From Tillandsia leiboldiana (Eukaryota; Streptophyta; Magnoliopsida; Poales; Bromeliaceae): a stretch of 64,000 nt of DNA. Shown here one piece after another: positions 11,430 to 24,080 of this stretch. A model generated the notes under the pieces. It was given only the letters and a program-made list of their open reading frames with translations. It made no database searches and was not told the origin of the DNA. How positions within the stretch are numbered: position 1 is the first letter of the stretch; each line of letters begins with the position of its first letter. Location: positions 49,815,553 through 49,879,552 of the forward strand of contig CM055065.1 of NCBI GenBank assembly GCA_029204045.2, given 5' to 3'. The translations under genes and the position numbers were made by a program.

Positions 11430-11548
11430 CAAATACAATTTAAATTATTTTAAATTTTAAGTAACTACTTTAAAAGGTTTCTAAAATTTATTTAATTAAC
11501 AAATAACTATATTTATTTATATATAATTTATAAAACTAATATTAAAAA

Positions 11549-11720
11549 GAGCAATGCTACATGTACACCCCGAAGGGGTGTACATCATACATCTCCACCA
11601 TTTTAATGGTGGCGATATTTTTTACGGGTCACATCAAGTGACCCATCATCACACTCCCACCCTTAGATGGGTGGGGGTGTGAGATGTACACCCCTTACGG
11701 GTGTACACATAGCATTTTCC
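11549..11720. mobile_element. 172-bp MITE with 9-bp target duplication, copy 1
   Basis: The left end GAGCAATGCTACATGTACA and the right end GTGTACACATAGCATTTTCC are inverted repeats. The flanks are the perfect 9-bp duplication TATTAAAAA (11540-11548, 11721-11729). It contains internal hairpins (CCCCGAAGGGG; GGGTCAC...GTGACCC). A sister copy of exactly the same length is at 47482-47653. Confidence 0.85.
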
Positions 11721-11959
11721 TATTAAAAATTTTAAAATAAAATTTAAATATATTTAAAAAAATGTAGAAAAAAAAAATTGGTCTCCCCCAAATCTGTCTG
11801 GGCCAGAGAGGCCTTGTGAGGCCCCCGAGAATCCGGCCCGACATGACATGGCATAAAATTTTATACCTTTATGTGATATATAATTTGTTTAAATTTAAAA
11901 TATGATTTGTTTTGTTAGAGCTTGTTGTTTATATATTATTAGCTATTTTATATTTTAAG

Positions 11960-12357
11960 AGGCACATAAGAGCTTATTTACAACACAACCCTTCTTACCT
12001 TTCAACTTTTTTCTAAAATACCTCTAAAGTTAAACTCTGTTAGTGTACCGTTTGAAGCTACCGTTATTTATGTGAAATTATCCATTTTGCCCTTTCAAAT
12101 ATACTCTTTTACCATAACCAACTTTTTCTTATGTACTTTTAAAATTTTCAATAGTTTTGGTAGATAGGAACAAAATAGGTATATCTGATAGTTTTCAACT
12201 CCGATTATTATTTAACTCTAGTTAACTTAACAAAGGGAAACGGTAGGGTATTTTTAATAACGGTGGAACGTATGAAGAGTATATTGGAAAGAAAAAAATA
12301 AAAGAGGGTAAATCAGATATTTCTTTAAATTTTAGGGATACAAGGCAATTATCTCTA
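11960..12357. mobile_element. Mutator-like MITE, AGGATAATTGCC family, inverted copy
   Basis: This region aligns in reverse orientation to the well-bounded element at 49129-49537: CAAATATACTCTT, CTAGTTAACTTAACAAAG, GGTATTTTTAATAACGGTGG and the right end ACAAGGCAATTATCTC are shared. The left end is decayed, so the start is approximate and no target duplication was confirmed. Confidence 0.6.
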
Positions 12358-12359
12358 TA

Positions 12360-13430
12360 TATAGATTCTATCCATTTAACTTCGGGTAGTATCTGAATAT
12401 GAATACTTAAGTTACTAATATATTCATCGGGTATATTTGAGCGGGTATGGATAGTAACTATTCATATACTATCCGCTTAAGACCAGATATGAATCAGGTG
12501 TAGATCGAATATGGATTTTCACATGCATATATTTTTTATAAATTTTATTAAATAATATATATCTATCGTATACTACTACAATACACAAAGGTCCAAAATA
12601 TATGTGCCGTTCAACCCATGGGGTCCAAAACACATGCACCTACTATTATTATATAGTTAAAGCACATTTTTTCTTTAACTCAGATATTTTTTATTTACTA
12701 TCGAATTCGAATATTTCACGAGATACGAATTCGAATTTAAAAATTATTTTGGATCGGAGATAAGTTGGATATGATCAATATAAAGTATCTGAATCCATAC
12801 TCGAAACTTTAATGAGTAATTTTTGTTACCTTTATACTATCCATTTTTATTCGGGTCCGGATAGAATTCGGACCGGGTATATATGAATTATCGGATATGT
12901 TGGACAGCTTTAAAAAGAACTATTTGAGTGGTGTAATTTGAAAATAAATAAATAAATAAATAATTCAAAAAATTTCTAAAAATTGTTCCTTCATGAAATA
13001 TGCTTCAATAACTTTTGGCCATAGTGAAAATACAAAATTCAAATTCAAAATTTTGTTTTTAAATTCAAAGTTTATTTCAAACTTGTGCTCTTTTAAATGC
13101 ATGATTAGTTGCTAGTACTCCAAAAGCACTTCATACAAAAACAACCAAGTTGACAAGCACCTCCCCACTACTACTACTACTAACACCACCCAAAAGTACA
13201 AAAAAGGATACATATAAATATATATATATCCAACCATATTTAAACAAAAACTCATGCATCACCCAAACACATGCACCAATTAGGATCTCCAACATGCATG
13301 CATGACCCAAAAGAGAGCCCTCCTCTCACATGGGGGCCAAAAGAATATTTCCCTTTTTTAATTTTAAGAGGGGGAGAAAAAAAAAAAATTTAAATCATGC
13401 CCAATAATGACATATATATTAAGTTAATTA

Positions 13431-13492
<62 letters not shown>

Positions 13493-13662
13493 GAAAATAA
13501 AGGAAGGTGCATAGTAAGAACCTTTCACATGGTCTTTTTTTTTTTTCTTTTTTTTTTTTTTTGAATATATATAAGTGGTTCTATACCACATGTGTGCACA
13601 TGTGGGACAGTAGTAGTGGAGGTTGGTATATCTCCTCTATGATTAATTGCATGTTGATGAAT

Positions 13663-13704
<42 letters not shown>

Positions 13705-14250
13705 AATAATTGTTTGCACCAAGTGTATCTGTAAGTTTCTGCACTGCACTTTATTTGAACACTGTTAAGAATATTTTTGAATTAATTATTTTCTTTTTAT
13801 CAAATTGATCATTTTGATAATATAGTGTGGGTGTTGGAGTTGGATTCAATTTCACACGTATGTTGCTTGATCGATCGATAATATGACTATTCTTTAAATT
13901 TTTATCAATTAATGCACGCGATATGATTTGCTCATTTGGTATCCACTTAGCACGGGAGTAGGAATTAATGTTACAATTATTTCTAAAATATTAATTATCA
14001 AAGTTCAATCTCTATAGTGCAAACACTTATAATTTTTTTTTTGAAATTGAATAAATTGTTTACTGATCATTCTTCACAAGAATGGTTCCTATCAGATGGA
14101 TCGATGCCCATTCTATGTATTTTTTTTCTTTCTCTCTTTTTATTTGAAATTGTATATAGTAAAATTGAAAATATAAGATGAGATGAAGTTGAAAGTACAA
14201 TGCACAAATATACAGATGCACTTGGTGTAGTAGAAAGTAGTTTTCTACTC
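12360..14250. other. Gene-free AT-rich region with microsatellites
   Basis: From about 12380 to 12912 there is a decayed element of the type rich in GGATATGAAT/ATTCGAAT repeats; its right end TTGGACAGCTTT looks like a hAT terminus but I cannot find the matching left end. A (GA)n tract of about 60 bp lies at 13433-13489 and a (CT)n tract at 13662-13703. No gene is supported; frames over the (CT)n tract are by-products. Confidence 0.55.
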
Positions 14251-14252
14251 TC

Positions 14253-14510
14253 ACTACAACCAAATTATGCTATAGCGATATTTTAAAATGTTTCTAAAAT
14301 CTAAAAAAAAAGTGTTATTGGCAAAAATACCGACACTTATTATTAGTATTGCTATATGTGCCGTCACTAGGGTGTATAGCGACACATTTTTATAATGTGT
14401 TTCAAAAATGTGTCCCTATAATCTAATTTTAGATATATATAGAATATAAATAGAACACTTATACAAAAATATCATAAATATATGTTCCTGTAACCTAATT
14501 TTATTGTAGT
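14253..14510. mobile_element. Small CACTA-like MITE (about 258 bp)
   Basis: The ends read (C)ACTACAACC on the left and TATTGTAGT on the right, with a possible 3-bp duplication CTC (14250-14252, 14511-14513) inside CT-rich DNA. The interior phrase GCTATAGCGAT...TATAGCGACACATTTT is of the kind found in small plant CACTA derivatives. The CT-rich flank makes the duplication weak evidence. Confidence 0.45.
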
Positions 14511-14577
14511 CTCTCTCTCTCTCTCTGCCCTAACTTTTTCCCTAGCATGCATGAAAGGTCAAGTTGAATCCTCTACT

Positions 14578-14612
<35 letters not shown>

Positions 14613-15318
14613 GAGAATGTAATGTATAATAACAAAGCTGAGGTGTTCTCTATCTACTCAACAGCACATAGATAACATGGGAAGATTCCCATGCAGGGAA
14701 GCCAAAATGAAATGCTCTCTCAAAGTATACTTTTTGTTCATGACTTGGCCAATATAAGGCAAAGGGATTTTCAATTTTATATTAATTGTTGGGTTTTTCA
14801 TTCATTTGTGGAGGAGAATGAGGAGAGGAAAAGAAGGTGAAAGGTGGTTGGTTAAGGTCACTGAGTATTATTTTGATTTGTATATATGAAAGGACAATGG
14901 TCATGGTATAGTTTTGTACTATACATTACATGTCTACAAGTTGAGTTAAAGTAAAGCTTTTGTTTTGTTTTTTTTTTTAGAGAGAGATAGGGAATATAAT
15001 GAAGGGGATGGATATCTCATAAATTAGCTAGTAATATATTAATTAATAAGGTGGGAACTTAATTAGGCTATACATATTAATTTGAAGGGTGGTGATATTA
15101 ATGAATGAATAATGTTAGACTCATGATGTGTACATATTTTATAATATTTTACTAATATCATATTGGGGTTAATTTTGATCATAAGTTTAGATGTCAAATT
15201 GTAAAAATATTCTATTAATTACTTTCAATTCTTTTGGATAACATCCTGTTATATAATATAATTCACTTATTAAAAAAAAAAAAAAAAAAAGATGAACCCA
15301 ATTATAAGGCATCTGTGG
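14511..15318. other. Gene-free AT-rich region
   Basis: Contains (CT)n tracts at 14511-14525 and 14580-14609 and an A18 run near 15273. No gene or bounded element was found here. Confidence 0.5.
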
Positions 15319-15798
15319 GTAGAGACGTCAACAGGTCGAGGTCGGATTCGAAACAAATTTTTAAAAATCTGAACCTGAACCCGACTACCAAAAATTCGAA
15401 TCTGAATCTGAATTCGACATATATAAAAAATTCATATCAAAATACAAAACTCGACCAAAAGCCTAAAACCTGAACCCGAACCCGAACTCGAAAATCTAAA
15501 TCCAAAATAATTAATTTTTTTTTTATAATATTTCAAAACATATAACATTAAATCTAAGTTTGTAAAATTTAAATTGAATATCAAAAATTTATATACACAT
15601 ATATTATATAATGTAAAATTAATTCGGATTCGAGTTCGCATCGGATACAATCAAAATCCATATCCGAATCCAAATTCATCAAGTTTTTATTTTTTATATC
15701 CATATTTAAATCTATATTCGTTTAACATCTGATAAATTTATTATATTCGAATTCGAATTCTGATAAAATTTTGGATATCCGTACCTATTGACAACCTT
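15319..15798. mobile_element. hAT-type MITE, GTCAACAGGTC family (480 bp)
   Basis: Flanked by the perfect 8-bp duplication ATCTGTGG (15311-15318, 15799-15806). The left end GTAGAGACGTCAACAGGTC and the right end CTATTGACAACCTT are imperfect inverted repeats. The interior is a series of CGAATCTGAATC-like repeats. It lies just 50 bp left of another hAT element. Confidence 0.85.
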
Positions 15799-15848
15799 AT
15801 CTGTGGCAATGAATTCTCTCTTTGGGCTTCAGAAGCCCTAGTTGTAGC

Positions 15849-16232
15849 TAGGGGTGTCAACGAGCCGAACACGAGCAAGCTGAGATCGGCTCATGTTCGG
15901 TTCGTTTAATAAACGACCCGAACACGAGCTGACTGGTTTAAATATCGAGCTGAAAAATTTGGCTCGTATTCGGCTCGTTTATTAACGAGCCGAACACGAG
16001 CTGACTCGCGAACAACAAGTTTGATTTTCATTCCTACTATTAGGTGTAAAGTTAAAAAAAATTAAAAATTAAAATTTTAATCTAATAATTAAAATTCACA
16101 AAAAAATTAATGACCTAATATAAATTTTCATTCCTACTATTATGTGTAAAGTTAAAAAAAAATTAAAAAATTAAAATTTTAATCTAATAATTAAAATTTA
16201 CAAAAAAAATTAATAACCTAAAATCTAAATAG

Positions 16233-16271
<39 letters not shown>

Positions 16272-16504
16272 TTGTGCTGGAATGCTATTGATAGCACCAG
16301 CCCAACTTTGCCACCCATTTTGTAGTTCTTGGATCGCATCGAGATTCGTGAAGGCTCTTTAATGAAAAAAAAAAAAAAAAAAAAAAAGTAAAAAGTAAAA
16401 AGCTCTTCTTTTTAATTAAAGGACCTGCACGAATCTCAATACGATTTAAGGGTTACAAAATAGGTGGTAAAGTTGAGCTGGTGCTATCAATAGCATTCCA
16501 GCAC

Positions 16505-16580
<76 letters not shown>

Positions 16581-16722
16581 GAGTTATTATCGAGCAGAAC
16601 ATGAGCGAGCTGATCCCAGCTCGTGTTCGGCTCGTTTACTAAACAAACAATTGGATCTCGAACGCATTTTGAGCCGAACATGAGTTGACTCACGAACAAC
16701 GAATATTAGATTATCACCCCTA
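15849..16722. mobile_element. hAT-type MITE, family with (TA)n core, copy 3, carrying a nested insertion (874 bp)
   Basis: Starts TAGGGGTGTCAACGAGCC, ends TATCACCCCTA, flanked by the perfect 8-bp duplication GTTGTAGC (15841-15848, 16723-16730). The two arms repeat CGAGCCGAACACGAGC in opposite orientations. The (TA)n core typical of this family has expanded (16224-16250 and 16509-16577) and hosts another palindromic element at 16270-16508, which explains the doubled length relative to copies 1 and 2. Confidence 0.88.
16270..16508. mobile_element. Palindromic microsatellite-associated MITE, nested (239 bp)
   Basis: The ends AGTTGTGCTGGAATGCTATT and (reverse complement) the same sequence are perfect inverted repeats extending about 100 bp with small changes (TGATAGCACCAGC, ACCACCTATTTTGTA). 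It sits between (TA)n/(GA)n on the left and a 69-bp (TA)n on the right. The centre is a poly-A run (16363-16387). It belongs to the set of elements with GATAGCACCA arms seen at 33701, 35180, 36147 and 44594. Confidence 0.8.
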
Positions 16723-16730
16723 GTTGTAGC

Positions 16731-17043
16731 TCTACAAAAAGACATAAAAAATAAAAAAAGGACCATTTCAAGTGCCATAAGACACTGTACTTTGAACTTA
16801 GGTTTGCTATAGGAGTTCAAAAAAATATATTTTTTTCCCCTAAAACTTCCATTAATATATATTTTTTTCCAAGAACATGCGAGAAAGTGCATGAAGAGCC
16901 AAGTTTTTTTTTTTACTGTTGTTGTACAAATTGATTGTTTAAGGAGTCTCTGATCTAATGCAAAAACCAGTGGATTCAGAGGAATTCTTTTTAGTGCTTT
17001 TATTAAAGCAGATTTAATATCTGAAAAAAGTCAAATCACCAGG

Positions 17044-17074
<31 letters not shown>

Positions 17075-17344
17075 CTTATTAAAACCACAAAGTTTCTTTT
17101 AGTACCTCTAATAATTGTTATTTGAGTTGGGCTTAGTGAAATTCATCTGTAGCTTTCTATTAAATTAAGTTCCTTTGGAGGATTTGTATTTTATCTAATA
17201 ACTCAAAGATCAAGCAAGTATTGAGCATGTTTTAATTTTTATTTCTAGTTACTGAATCTGAATTGTAGCATTTTACAAACCGAAAAAATGTAAAAAATTT
17301 TCCTCAATAATATTTTGATGTTAATAAGTTTTTAATAGATTATA
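16731..17344. other. Gene-free AT-rich region
   Basis: Simple-sequence runs include a T32 tract near 17046-17075. No gene, RNA or bounded element was recognised. Confidence 0.5.
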
Positions 17345-17720
17345 CACTATAAAAAAATTTAATATAAGAACACTTTTTAGATGATATTTAGAGACAGCGT
17401 TCTTAAATATTCTTACAATATAATAAATACTGACGATTCAAAAAATATTATCATATGAACCATTTATTTTATTAAACTAATTATTAAATAATAAATTTTA
17501 CTATTATTTTTAATTTTCGAACTGCTTTAAAGCGTCAGGATTTCAATAAATCCTAACATTTTAAAACGTTAGAATACATTTTACCGATACTTAGTATAAG
17601 TTATTATATGCGTGGCGGCTCTTTATTTACCAACATTTTAACCATACTTTTAAATATAATATTAGATTATATTAAAATACTTGTAAGCATCACTTTTAAA
17701 ATATTAAAAATTTTATAGTG
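17345..17720. mobile_element. CACTA-type MITE (376 bp)
   Basis: Starts CACTATAAAAAAATTTAA and ends TTAAAAATTTTATAGTG, i.e. CACTA terminal inverted repeats, with the 3-bp duplication ATA on both sides (17342-17344, 17721-17723). The interior is AT-rich with phrases such as AGCGTCAGGATTTC and AAAACGTTAG. It is not coding. Confidence 0.65.
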
Positions 17721-18237
17721 ATAATATAGTATTTTTTTTAAAAAAATATTACTCATATAATATTTTATTGAACAGTAATATAAATTTTATAGTGATAATA
17801 TAGTATTTATCACAATTTTAAACTGAATACTATAAATTATTGTAATTAAATTTTATAATATAATTTAATTAGCTAAATAATAATAATAATAACATAATAA
17901 TATTATAATTGATGATGCAAGAATAATTAAAATATTATTTTGTTTCTATATTAGCAGTATATTACTATGCAGCTAATAGCCATAATTTAAAAAATTTGAA
18001 TCAAAAGTTATAATATATAAAAGTTTGAGAATTAAAAATAGTTTGAGGACCAATAAACTTCCAACAAAGCCCTACTAATTGATCTGTCATTACAGCCTGT
18101 TTCAGAACCCCATATACATCACGAGCTCTCAAACATTTTAATTAAAAAAAAATAAATAAATAACAAAAAAAAATAATAATCACAACATTAAACAAAAACC
18201 TTAATAAAACCAGTTCCTCCCCACCTCCATCGTTCAT

Positions 18238-18252
18238 GTACATATATAAATA
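18238..18252 (+). promoter_or_regulatory. Probable TATA box of the receptor kinase
   Basis: GTACATATATAAATA lies about 75-90 bp upstream of the first in-frame ATG (18327) and about 115-130 bp upstream of the likelier start at 18366, a usual TATA distance. Confidence 0.5.
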
Positions 18253-18326
18253 TTACCAAAAACTCTTTAGCGAATGATCACTCTGTTTCTTCGGAACAAA
18301 TGAAGTTGAAATAAAAAAAATAAGAG

Positions 18327-21300
18327 ATGAAATCAACAGAGAAAGAGAGAGGAGCCACAATCATAATGCCTGGATCTAAGTTGTTTAGCTTCTGCTTGTT
18401 CTTGATTGTGACCTTGTTTTTTTCCTGCAGTGCAGGAGGGACCGCGAGCAGCTCCGACGATACGTCGGTGCTGCTGGCGTTCAAATCGGGTCTGGTCGAT
18501 CCGCTCGGCGCGCTAAGCGGCTGGGCCAGCGGCCTCCCGCACTGCGGCTGGCCCGGTGTGAGCTGCGGCACGACTGGCGCCGTAGAGCGGCTCGACCTCT
18601 CCCGCATGAACCTCAGCGGCACCGTCTCCGACGATGTCCTCCGCCTCCCGAGCCTGGCCTATCTCAACCTCTCATACAATTCGTTCTCCACTGCGCTCCC
18701 CACGTCCCTCGCCGCGCTCTCGGCGCTCGAGGTGTTCGACGTGAGCCAGAACGACTTTGCGGGCGAGTTCCCCGCCGGGCTCGGCGCCTGCGCTGGCCTT
18801 GTAACCGTCAATGCGTCCGGGAACAACTTCGTCGGCGTGTTACCGGAGGACCTGCCGAATGCGACGTTGTTAGAGGTCATCGACCTCCGCGGGAGCTTCT
18901 TCGAGGGCCCGATACCGGCGTCCTACGGCAGCCTCCGGAAGCTCAAGTATCTAGGCCTCTCCGGCAATAACATCACCGGAAACATCCCCGTCGAGCTCGG
19001 CGGAGTCTCCTCATTGGAGAAGCTCATAATTGGATACAATGAGCTTGAAGGGACCATCCCCGCGGAGTTCGGAAACCTCGAGAATCTCCGGTACCTCGAC
19101 CTTGCGGTCGGGAACCTGAACGGACCGATCCCGCCGGAATTAGGCCGGCTGCAGAGCCTGACCACGCTCTACTTGTACAAGAACAATCTCGACGGCGTGA
19201 TTCCGAAGGAGATGGGGAATGCGTCGGCGCTCGCCTATGTCGACATCTCTGATAACATGATCGGCGGGCAGATACCGGCAGAATTGGCGCGGCTGACGAA
19301 TCTGCAGCTGCTGAACGTCATGTGCAACCGGCTGAAGGGCCCGGTTCCGGCCGGGATCGGGGAATTGGCGCTGCTGCAGGTGCTGGAGCTGTGGAACAAC
19401 TCGCTGACCGGCCCACTCCCCGCGGGGCTCGGCCGGAGCTCAGCGCTGCAGTGGCTCGACGTGTCGTCGAACATGCTCTCCGGCCCGATCCCCGCCGGCC
19501 TCTGCGCCGGCGGGAACCTCACCAAATTGATACTCTTCGGCAACGACTTCTCCGGCGGCATCCCGGGCAGCTTGGCCACGTGCGCTTCGCTGGTCCGGGT
19601 GCGCATGCAGAACAACCGGCTCAACGGCACCGTCCCCGGCGGCTTCGGCAGCCTCCCGCGGCTCCAGCGACTTGAATTGGCGGGCAACGAGCTCGGCGGA
19701 GAGATACCGACCGCGCTCGCAGTGTCGGCGTCGCTGTCGTTCATCGATCTTTCGCATAACAATCTCCGGTCGTCGCTCCCCTCGAACCTCCTGGCCGTGC
19801 CGACGCTCCAGAGCTTTGCCGCGGCCGACAACCAGCTGACGGGCGAAATCCCGGACCAGTTCCAGGACTGCCCGGCGCTCGCGGCGCTCGACCTGTCGAA
19901 CAACCGGCTGACTGGCGGCGTGCCGCCGAGCCTGGCGTCGTGCCAGCGCCTCGTGAATTTGAACCTCCGGAGCAACCGGCTGACCGGTGACATACCGGCC
20001 GCGATCGCCGCGATGCCGGCGCTCGCCGTCCTCGACCTCTCGAGCAACTTCCTCGCCGGCCCGATACCGGAGAACTTCGGCAGCTCCCCGGCTCTCGAGA
20101 CGCTCAACTTGGCGTACAACAACCTCTCCGGCGCCGTCCCCGGCAACGGAATTTTACGTTCCATCAATCCCGACGACCTCGCCGGCAATCCGGGGCTCTG
20201 CGGCGGAGTGCTCCAGCCGTGCTCGGGTGCGATGGGCCGCGAATTCCCGACGGCGAGCGGAAGGATCGAGCACCTGAAGCATATCGCCGTCGGGTGGCTG
20301 GCGGGGATCGGCGCGGTAGCTGCATTGTGTGTTGCACTCTTCGCCGGCCGAATTGTGTACCGGAGGTGGTACGTGGACCGTGGCGGCGGCGGCAGCGGTG
20401 GCGGAGGGTGCTGCGATGACGGCGTCGACGAGGAAAGCGGTGCATGGCCGTGGCGGCTCACGGCGTTCCAGCGGCTCGGCTTCGCAAGCGCCGACATACT
20501 CGCCTGCGTCAAGGAGTCCAACGTGATCGGCATGGGCGCTGCTGGGGTGGTGTACAAGGCCGAGCTGCAGCGCCCGCATGCCGTGATCGCCGTGAAGAAG
20601 CTGTGGCGCCCATCAGGTGCTGCGTGGGGTGAGGGTGCAGGGTCAGAGCCCGGGTGCGATATCGCGGCGGCAGAAGTGAGCGTGCTGGGCCGGCTGCGGC
20701 ACCGGAACATAGTGCGGCTGCTCGGTTACCTGCACAACGACGCCGACGCAATGCTGCTGTACGAGTACATGCCGAACGGGAGCCTGTGGGAGGCGCTGCA
20801 TGGCCCGGGAGGGGCCGGAGGGGGCCGGGTGCTCGCCGACTGGGTGGCGCGGTACAATGTAGCAGTTGGAGTGGCGCAGGGATTGGCGTACCTGCACCAC
20901 GACTGCCACCCACCGATCATCCATCGCGACATCAAGTCGAGCAACATCCTGCTCGACGCGAACATGGAGGCCCACATCGCCGACTTCGGGCTCGCGAGGA
21001 TGGTGGCGCGAAAGAACGAGACGCTTTCGATGGTCGCCGGATCCTACGGCTACATCGCGCCAGGTATTTGCCACTAGTCCTCAGCCTCAGCCGTGAGACC
21101 GTCAAATTCACCGTTTGTTCCTTCACAGTATTGTCGACTTGGTTTCATGCTAACAAGTGTTTGATGAATTCCGCAGAGTACGGGTACACTCTGAAGGTGG
21201 ATCAGAAGAGCGATATATACAGCTACGGAGTGGTGCTGATGGAGCTCCTGACGGGGAAGAGGCCGATCCAGCCGGAGTTCGGGGAGAGCCAGGACATCGT

Positions 21301-21610
21301 CGGGTGGATCCGCAGTAGGCTGCATAGCAACCAGGCCGAGGCGGTGCTCGACTCGAGCATCGGCGGGGGGCAGTGCAAGCACGTGCAGGAGGAGATGCTG
21401 CTGGTGCTGCGGATCGCAGTGCTCTGCACCGTGAAGCTGCCCAAGGACCGGCCGTCGATGCGGGACGTGCTCACCATGCTCGGCGAGGCGAAGCCCCGCA
21501 GAAAGAGCGGGAGCTCCGGGGGCGGGAGCGGTGGCACGGCGGTGGCGAGCAATGTGGTGGACAAGGATAAGCCCGTGTTTAGCACCTCGCCGGAATCCGG
21601 GTACCTTTGA
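18327..21610 (+). CDS. LRR receptor-like kinase, subfamily XI, MIK1/PXL-like
   Basis: Membrane receptor kinase expected to sense a peptide ligand outside the cell and signal through a Ser/Thr kinase. Exons 18327-21063 and 21177-21610; the 113-bp intron splits IAP/EYGY in the activation region, giving 1056 aa. The second Met (18366) starts a better signal peptide (MPGSKLFSFCLFLIVTLFF). The CGWPGVSC cap precedes about 20 LRRs (roughly residues 90-620). A transmembrane helix spans about 651-676, with basic residues after it. Kinase features: GMGAAGVVYK loop (about 733), IAVKK lysine (about 756), HRDIKSSN (about 866, an RD kinase), DFG (about 885) and GSYGYIAPE. All key residues are intact. Sequence and the one-intron layout match the clade XI group of TDR/PXY, PXL1 and MIK1 (PXL2), with the last the closest in my reading. 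Orthology is inferred by eye. The strong GC bias creates a long antisense frame that I do not consider a gene. Confidence 0.93.
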
Positions 21611-24080
21611 TTCACAGAAATTGCTCTCCTGTTGTTCACTGGTTTGATGATTCTTAATTTTGTATGTAGTTTTTTAACATTTGTTTTAGGGATTTGTGTA
21701 AGCATGTACCAATGATAGTGTAGATGAATGTAAGGATTGTGAATAAATTTTTTCAGGAACTCAAAAGATAGCTGGATAGTAATGTCACTGTGATTTATAC
21801 TACAAAATCATTGAGAGCATGATACACAACAACAAAAAAAACAATCAAATTTGAGATGCAATTCATAAAAATATTATGAAAACACAAGCTTTTTGTTTCA
21901 AATTGAATAATATTGCAGAGAAGTAATATTACAAAAGGACTATGATCTGTTGGATGAAGGTATTTCAAAAATTATCAAAGTGCACAACATTGTAGCCCTT
22001 AGCCAGTTAGCCACACCACTGCCCACTCCATATATACAGTGATAAATGTGAAAGATTGATCAACTGAGCACCCATTTTCCGGAGTTTTTGTATTGCATTT
22101 ACAAGAGCTGCCATGGTTTCATTTATACAAACATCGTTATTAAGACAATTGTATATAGTATCCCAAAAAGGAAGAGAGAGAACCATACTGCAAAATTTCC
22201 GATCTTCGAGAGCTGTAGATCTTAGAACCACCAAAAAGAGGGTGCAGCGTCGGCAGCTGGATCGCGCGAGATTGCGTCATCAGTGTTCCATTCTGAACGG
22301 TCAAGATTGAGATAAATTTCATGTTGGCAGCAGAAGAAGTATGCCCAGGACTTAATCGAATATAGAAATATAAACAAATTGAGATGAATCAGATAGGAAA
22401 GATAGATATCATGCAACCATAGCATTTACAGACTGAGAAGCATTAATGGGAGTTAGATTTGCTTAGTCATGACAATTATCCTGCTTGAATTTTCAGTCTT
22501 CTGAGACAATGCAGTTTATCTTCTGACGAAAATTCACAAAAAGAGAAACAAAATAAGCTTTTGTAAAGACAAAGCAAGGGATACAGATATAGATGTGAAG
22601 ATGCGAAGTTTTTCTATTGATTCTGATGATTTCGATCTGCATAACATCATCATAATATTCTTTCAAGATGAAACTGAATCTAAATGCAAGGAATATGATA
22701 ACTATCAGACAACTTTTCGCTCATTATATTAGTGTCATGAAACACACACTTCTCAAGTAGACATCCAACTTGCATGACAGAAAAGCGGCACAGACAACAA
22801 ACTCCACTGCATGTGGAAAATAACTATTGCCACATAACCAAGTGATTGGCGGCCTGGTCAGTTTGGCCACTAGTAACTTTCCTGCCAAAATATGTTTTGT
22901 CAATTTTTTGCTTTGACGCGAGTACGAGGTTCACATTAAAGCTACTGCTTTTAAAGTCCAAAAGCTAATTTTAACTTTCCACCGCGGCAACAATTCCAAA
23001 CTTTTGATAGAATAGAGAAGATACTTCAGAAGCCAAAATAAACAGACACTAAAGAATATCACAACAGCTATTGTCCTTTCATTAGGTGGGAAACTACAGA
23101 AGAGAAACAGTTTTTCTTTGGCCATTTAATTTCAGACTATATACACCAACTCTTGACGCTATGCTGTGCCATGCACTTAGTATCCCTAACTAACATTGAG
23201 ACTTGCACTTATGGCACTTGCAGTGTGTCTATGTGCAAAATTAGTAGTTCACAACCGAAGCCTACCGAGTTCATCCATTGAATGTCACGGGTAACTACTT
23301 CTGTCGTGCTGAGTGCCAAGCGATTAATGAAGGCGAGAAAGGGCAGAATGAAATTTATTGTACACCTAATAGAGATCGCTAAAAAGTAGTAGAACAGGAC
23401 AAGGCACAAAATGCAGGAAATTAAAGGTAGATCTGTTTATTTCAGCTCCCCAACGAGCGCATACACATTACTATCATTACCTGGCGACATATAAGGTATT
23501 CTAGAAGGAAGTGAATACGAAAATTCTACTCAGTACCTGTGAATCAATACTTTACCTGCTGGCACAAACATCATTTATAGGTTCTAAAGAAATCAATATG
23601 TTCTATAGCTGTATCTCTGTTTCATCTTGACTGAAGATTTTGCAACTAATGCATTAAAAATCTATGATCATTATACATTGATATGGATCATTGGTTCTGA
23701 AAATCTTAAGGTGTAGGTGGTCTTGTAAACACAACATACATCATGATGCAACTAATTGCAGCGGAAAAAACCTAGTTAGAAGTCTACTGCAGATTAACAT
23801 GCAACCAATTCTAGGGATATCAACATAAAATTCGGAAGTAGTGCAGAAAACAAGTATGAACTAATCTGGAAGGAATGAGAAGATTACCATCAAGGAAAAG
23901 AAAGCTTACCTCTCACATCAGATAAGTCCCTGATGCCACATCGTCAAAAGAAGCTTCTGTAATACCTTCAAAATCTACAATCTACTTCCCATAGGGAATC
24001 ACCCTGTGGTTGTTCATCTCAAAAAGTAAAACAAAAAACAACAAAAAATCTACATTCGACCAAAGAACACTTTAGTGTCA
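21611..24080. other. Intergenic or 3' UTR region between two convergent genes
   Basis: Contains the 3' ends of the receptor kinase (+) and the SUVH-like gene (-). On the minus strand just past the SUVH stop there are several splice-like sites (GTATTACAG near 23970, GAGAG/GTAAGC near 23910), so spliced 3' UTR exons are possible. A minus-strand frame at 22222-22350 is discussed in findings. No other gene is visible. Confidence 0.45.

Noticed and set aside
11244..11438. Frame rich in Tyr-Ile repeats
   Set aside because: It is translation of a (TA)n microsatellite. The same applies to frames over other TA, CT and poly-A tracts (13507, 16487, 39055, 51920).
19235..20710. Long antisense frame (491 codons) across the receptor kinase
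   Set aside because: It is the complement of a GC-rich, codon-biased LRR and kinase exon; composition is Arg/Ser/Pro-rich with no domain. Antisense frames of this kind are expected when third positions are G or C.
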